Of a stretch of 9,471 nt of DNA, positions 8,374 to 9,471 are shown piece by piece (positions within the stretch are counted from its first letter, which is position 1; every line of letters begins with the position of its first letter). The position numbers and the translations under genes were made by a program. A model generated the notes under the pieces. That model saw only the letters and a list, made by a program, of their open reading frames with translations. It was not told the DNA's origin and made no database searches. The stretch is from Anaerolineales bacterium (GTDB lineage: Bacteria > Chloroflexota > Anaerolineae > Anaerolineales > UBA6663): contig JAGOBN010000102.1 of NCBI GenBank assembly GCA_017999235.1, positions 1-9,471 on the forward strand. Reading direction: 5' to 3'.

Positions 8374-8631
8374 ATGGGACAGAAGTTTTTGAACGAGCCG
8401 ACTGAAGTCGAGGCGGTGTTCAGCGCTGAGGGGGCGGTGCAGGTGCGGAGTTTTCGCTGGAATAACAAGCGCTGGCCGGTCTTCAGCCAGGGCCGGCAGT
8501 GGGACGCCCCCGACGGCCGGCGCCACACGCTGGTGATGACGGCGCGTGAGCGAGTTTATGAATTGGCCTATGACCGGGCCGCCGCGCAGTGGTGCGTGGT
8601 GATGGCGTCCGAAGATCGTCTGATGGGGTAA
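8374..8631 (+). CDS. Small DUF6504-like protein following sbcDC
   Basis: An 85-residue soluble protein of unknown function with no signal peptide or membrane segment. Its pattern is FLNEPTEVEAVF near the N-terminus, then SFRWNNKRWPVF (aromatic and basic), then W..PDGRRHTLVMTARERVYELAYD and a final W. This resembles my recollection of the DUF6504 arrangement (EPIEV, F-W-x-x-R, yyrV, YEL, W), so the assignment is from pattern memory and is moderate. The ATG at 8374 has GAGGA 4 nt upstream. An in-frame GTG at 8335 would add 13 residues encoded by the repeat and is less likely. It lies 58 bp after sbcC on the same strand with no terminator between, so co-transcription with ung-sbcD-sbcC is probable and a link to DNA repair is possible but unproven. 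Its TAA touches the stop codon of the convergent gene. Confidence 0.7.
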   Translation: MGQKFLNEPTEVEAVFSAEGAVQVRSFRWNNKRWPVFSQGRQWDAPDGRRHTLVMTARERVYELAYDRAAAQWCVVMASEDRLMG

Positions 8632-9471
8632 TCAGGTCAGCGCCGGCAGGATGAAGCGGTACAGCGCGAAGACGCACAGGCCCGCCAGCGCCGCCAGCGC
8701 GCCGGCCGGGATCAGCCACCCCAGCCGCCGGCGCAGCCGCGCCTCCGCCCAGCGGCCGTAAGCGTCCAGGCTGGCCGCCGCCGCCAGGCCGAGCGGCACC
8801 AGGGCCGAGAACAAATAGCGGCCCTGGAACTGCACAAACATCGCGTTGTAGTAAAAGTACAGCGCCAGTGTGACGGCCGCCACTGCCGCCAGCACTAACA
8901 ATCCATCCCAGCGGGCGGCCAATTGTCCCCGGAACTGTCCGACGGCCAGACCCAGGCCGATGACCAGCGCCAGGCTGAACAGGGCCAGCGCCCCATACAC
9001 GCGCTGATCCATCACCACCCCCATCCACCCGAACTGCCCCCAAAACGATTGAAACGTGGTCCGGCCAAAACTTTCCAGATAGCCGGCCCATCCTATCCGC
9101 GCCACCCACTCCGCCGTCCGGGGCTGGCCCAGCACCACCTGGTTGTGCCACTGCCCGCACAAAAAATCCGCCGGCCCGCACACCACCCAGTTGCGGCCCC
9201 AATACAGCGCCCCCAGCGCGAGCGCCGGCCCAAAAATCTGTGCGGCCCGGAGCAGCGCCGGCCGCCAGCCCGCGCGCCGCCAGTGCAGCAGCACCATGAC
9301 CGCCGCCGCCGGCGCCAGCACGTAGCCCCAGACCTTGGTGAGGAAGGCCAGGCCGATCACCAGGCCCAAAGCATACGGGCCGAAGCGGGAGGTCCGGGCT
9401 GGACCGGGCGATGAGGCGCCGAGTTCGCGCAGCATTAAGTACAGCCCTAAGGCCACCCACACTTCGGAGAG
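8632..9471 (-). CDS. Polytopic membrane protein, probable glycosyltransferase family 39 / DUF2142-like, 3' part
   Basis: The frame is open through the right edge; 279 residues of the C-terminal part are visible and the true start lies outside. It has about seven to eight hydrophobic segments, including FGPYALGLVIGLAFLTKVWG, YVLAPAAAVMVLLHW, a segment before YWGRNWVVCG, and LLVLAAVAAVTLALYFYYN. Loop motifs GRNWVVCGPADFL, FQSFWGQFGWMGV and FQGRYLFSALVPLG are typical of lipid-linked-sugar mannosyltransferase-like proteins (GT39/PMT or DUF2142) with a large external loop. The catalytic acidic residues of such enzymes lie in the N-terminal first loop, which is missing, so activity cannot be judged. 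The likely role is transfer of sugar from a polyprenyl phosphate donor outside the membrane, inferred from family resemblance only. It converges on the small plus-strand gene with no intergenic space. Confidence 0.75.
   Translation of the reverse strand, partial: LSEVWVALGLYLMLRELGASSPGPARTSRFGPYALGLVIGLAFLTKVWGYVLAPAAAVMVLLHWRRAGWRPALLRAAQIFGPALALGALYWGRNWVVCGPADFLCGQWHNQVVLGQPRTAEWVARIGWAGYLESFGRTTFQSFWGQFGWMGVVMDQRVYGALALFSLALVIGLGLAVGQFRGQLAARWDGLLVLAAVAAVTLALYFYYNAMFVQFQGRYLFSALVPLGLAAAASLDAYGRWAEARLRRRLGWLIPAGALAALAGLCVFALYRFILPALT

Noticed and set aside
5979..8528. Very long open frame (849 codons) on the minus strand opposite sbcC
   Set aside because: It is antisense to a fully motif-supported SbcC. 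Its composition (Leu/Gly/Ala/Arg/Gln-rich, no recognisable domain) is that of a GC-rich shadow frame.
8483..9460. 325-codon minus-strand open frame overlapping the membrane protein gene
   Set aside because: Gly/Ala/Arg-rich frame-shifted shadow. The frame ending at 8632 has coherent transmembrane segments and family-like loop motifs.

Overview
This 9.5 kb window is GC-rich and gene-dense and carries eight protein genes, two of them cut by the window ends. No RNA gene, mobile element or CRISPR array is visible. The gene set, the compact SbcC, the B-box membrane protein and the short TTAGGGA/GTTAGTG/GAAGTGA-type intergenic repeats suggest an uncultured bacterium of the Chloroflexota (Anaerolineae-like). 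That placement is an inference from general character; no marker gene is present to confirm it.

Left part, minus strand (read right to left from 3936 to 545): an apparent operon mtnA - PfkB-family (adenosine-type) kinase - ahcY. The three products fit recycling of the S-adenosylmethionine by-products. AhcY splits S-adenosylhomocysteine into homocysteine and adenosine, the kinase is positioned to turn adenosine into AMP, and MtnA isomerises methylthioribose-1-phosphate from the methylthioadenosine branch. The operon starts at a near-consensus promoter (TTTACA, 16 bp, TATAAT). Unusually, a strong hairpin plus T8 follows about 10 nt after the predicted transcription start and before the mtnA ribosome binding site, which looks like an attenuator. 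The operon ends in a hairpin plus T6 downstream of ahcY. Beyond it, still on the minus strand, a B-box zinc-finger membrane protein begins and runs off the left edge.

Centre and right, plus strand (4091 to 8631): a DNA-repair cluster of ung (family 1 uracil-DNA glycosylase), sbcD (Mre11-type nuclease), sbcC (compact 754-residue Rad50-type ATPase, overlapping sbcD by 4 bp) and a small DUF6504-like protein. The repair cluster and the SAM-recycling operon diverge from a 154-bp region with back-to-back promoters.

The far right end holds the C-terminal part of a polytopic membrane protein resembling family 39 glycosyltransferases or DUF2142 proteins, on the minus strand. Its stop codon directly abuts the stop codon of the small plus-strand gene.

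Most of the window is ordinary housekeeping. The observations most worth following up are the promoter-proximal terminator in the mtnA leader, the small protein attached to the sbcDC pair, and the intergenic short-repeat family that also builds the arms of the ahcY terminator.
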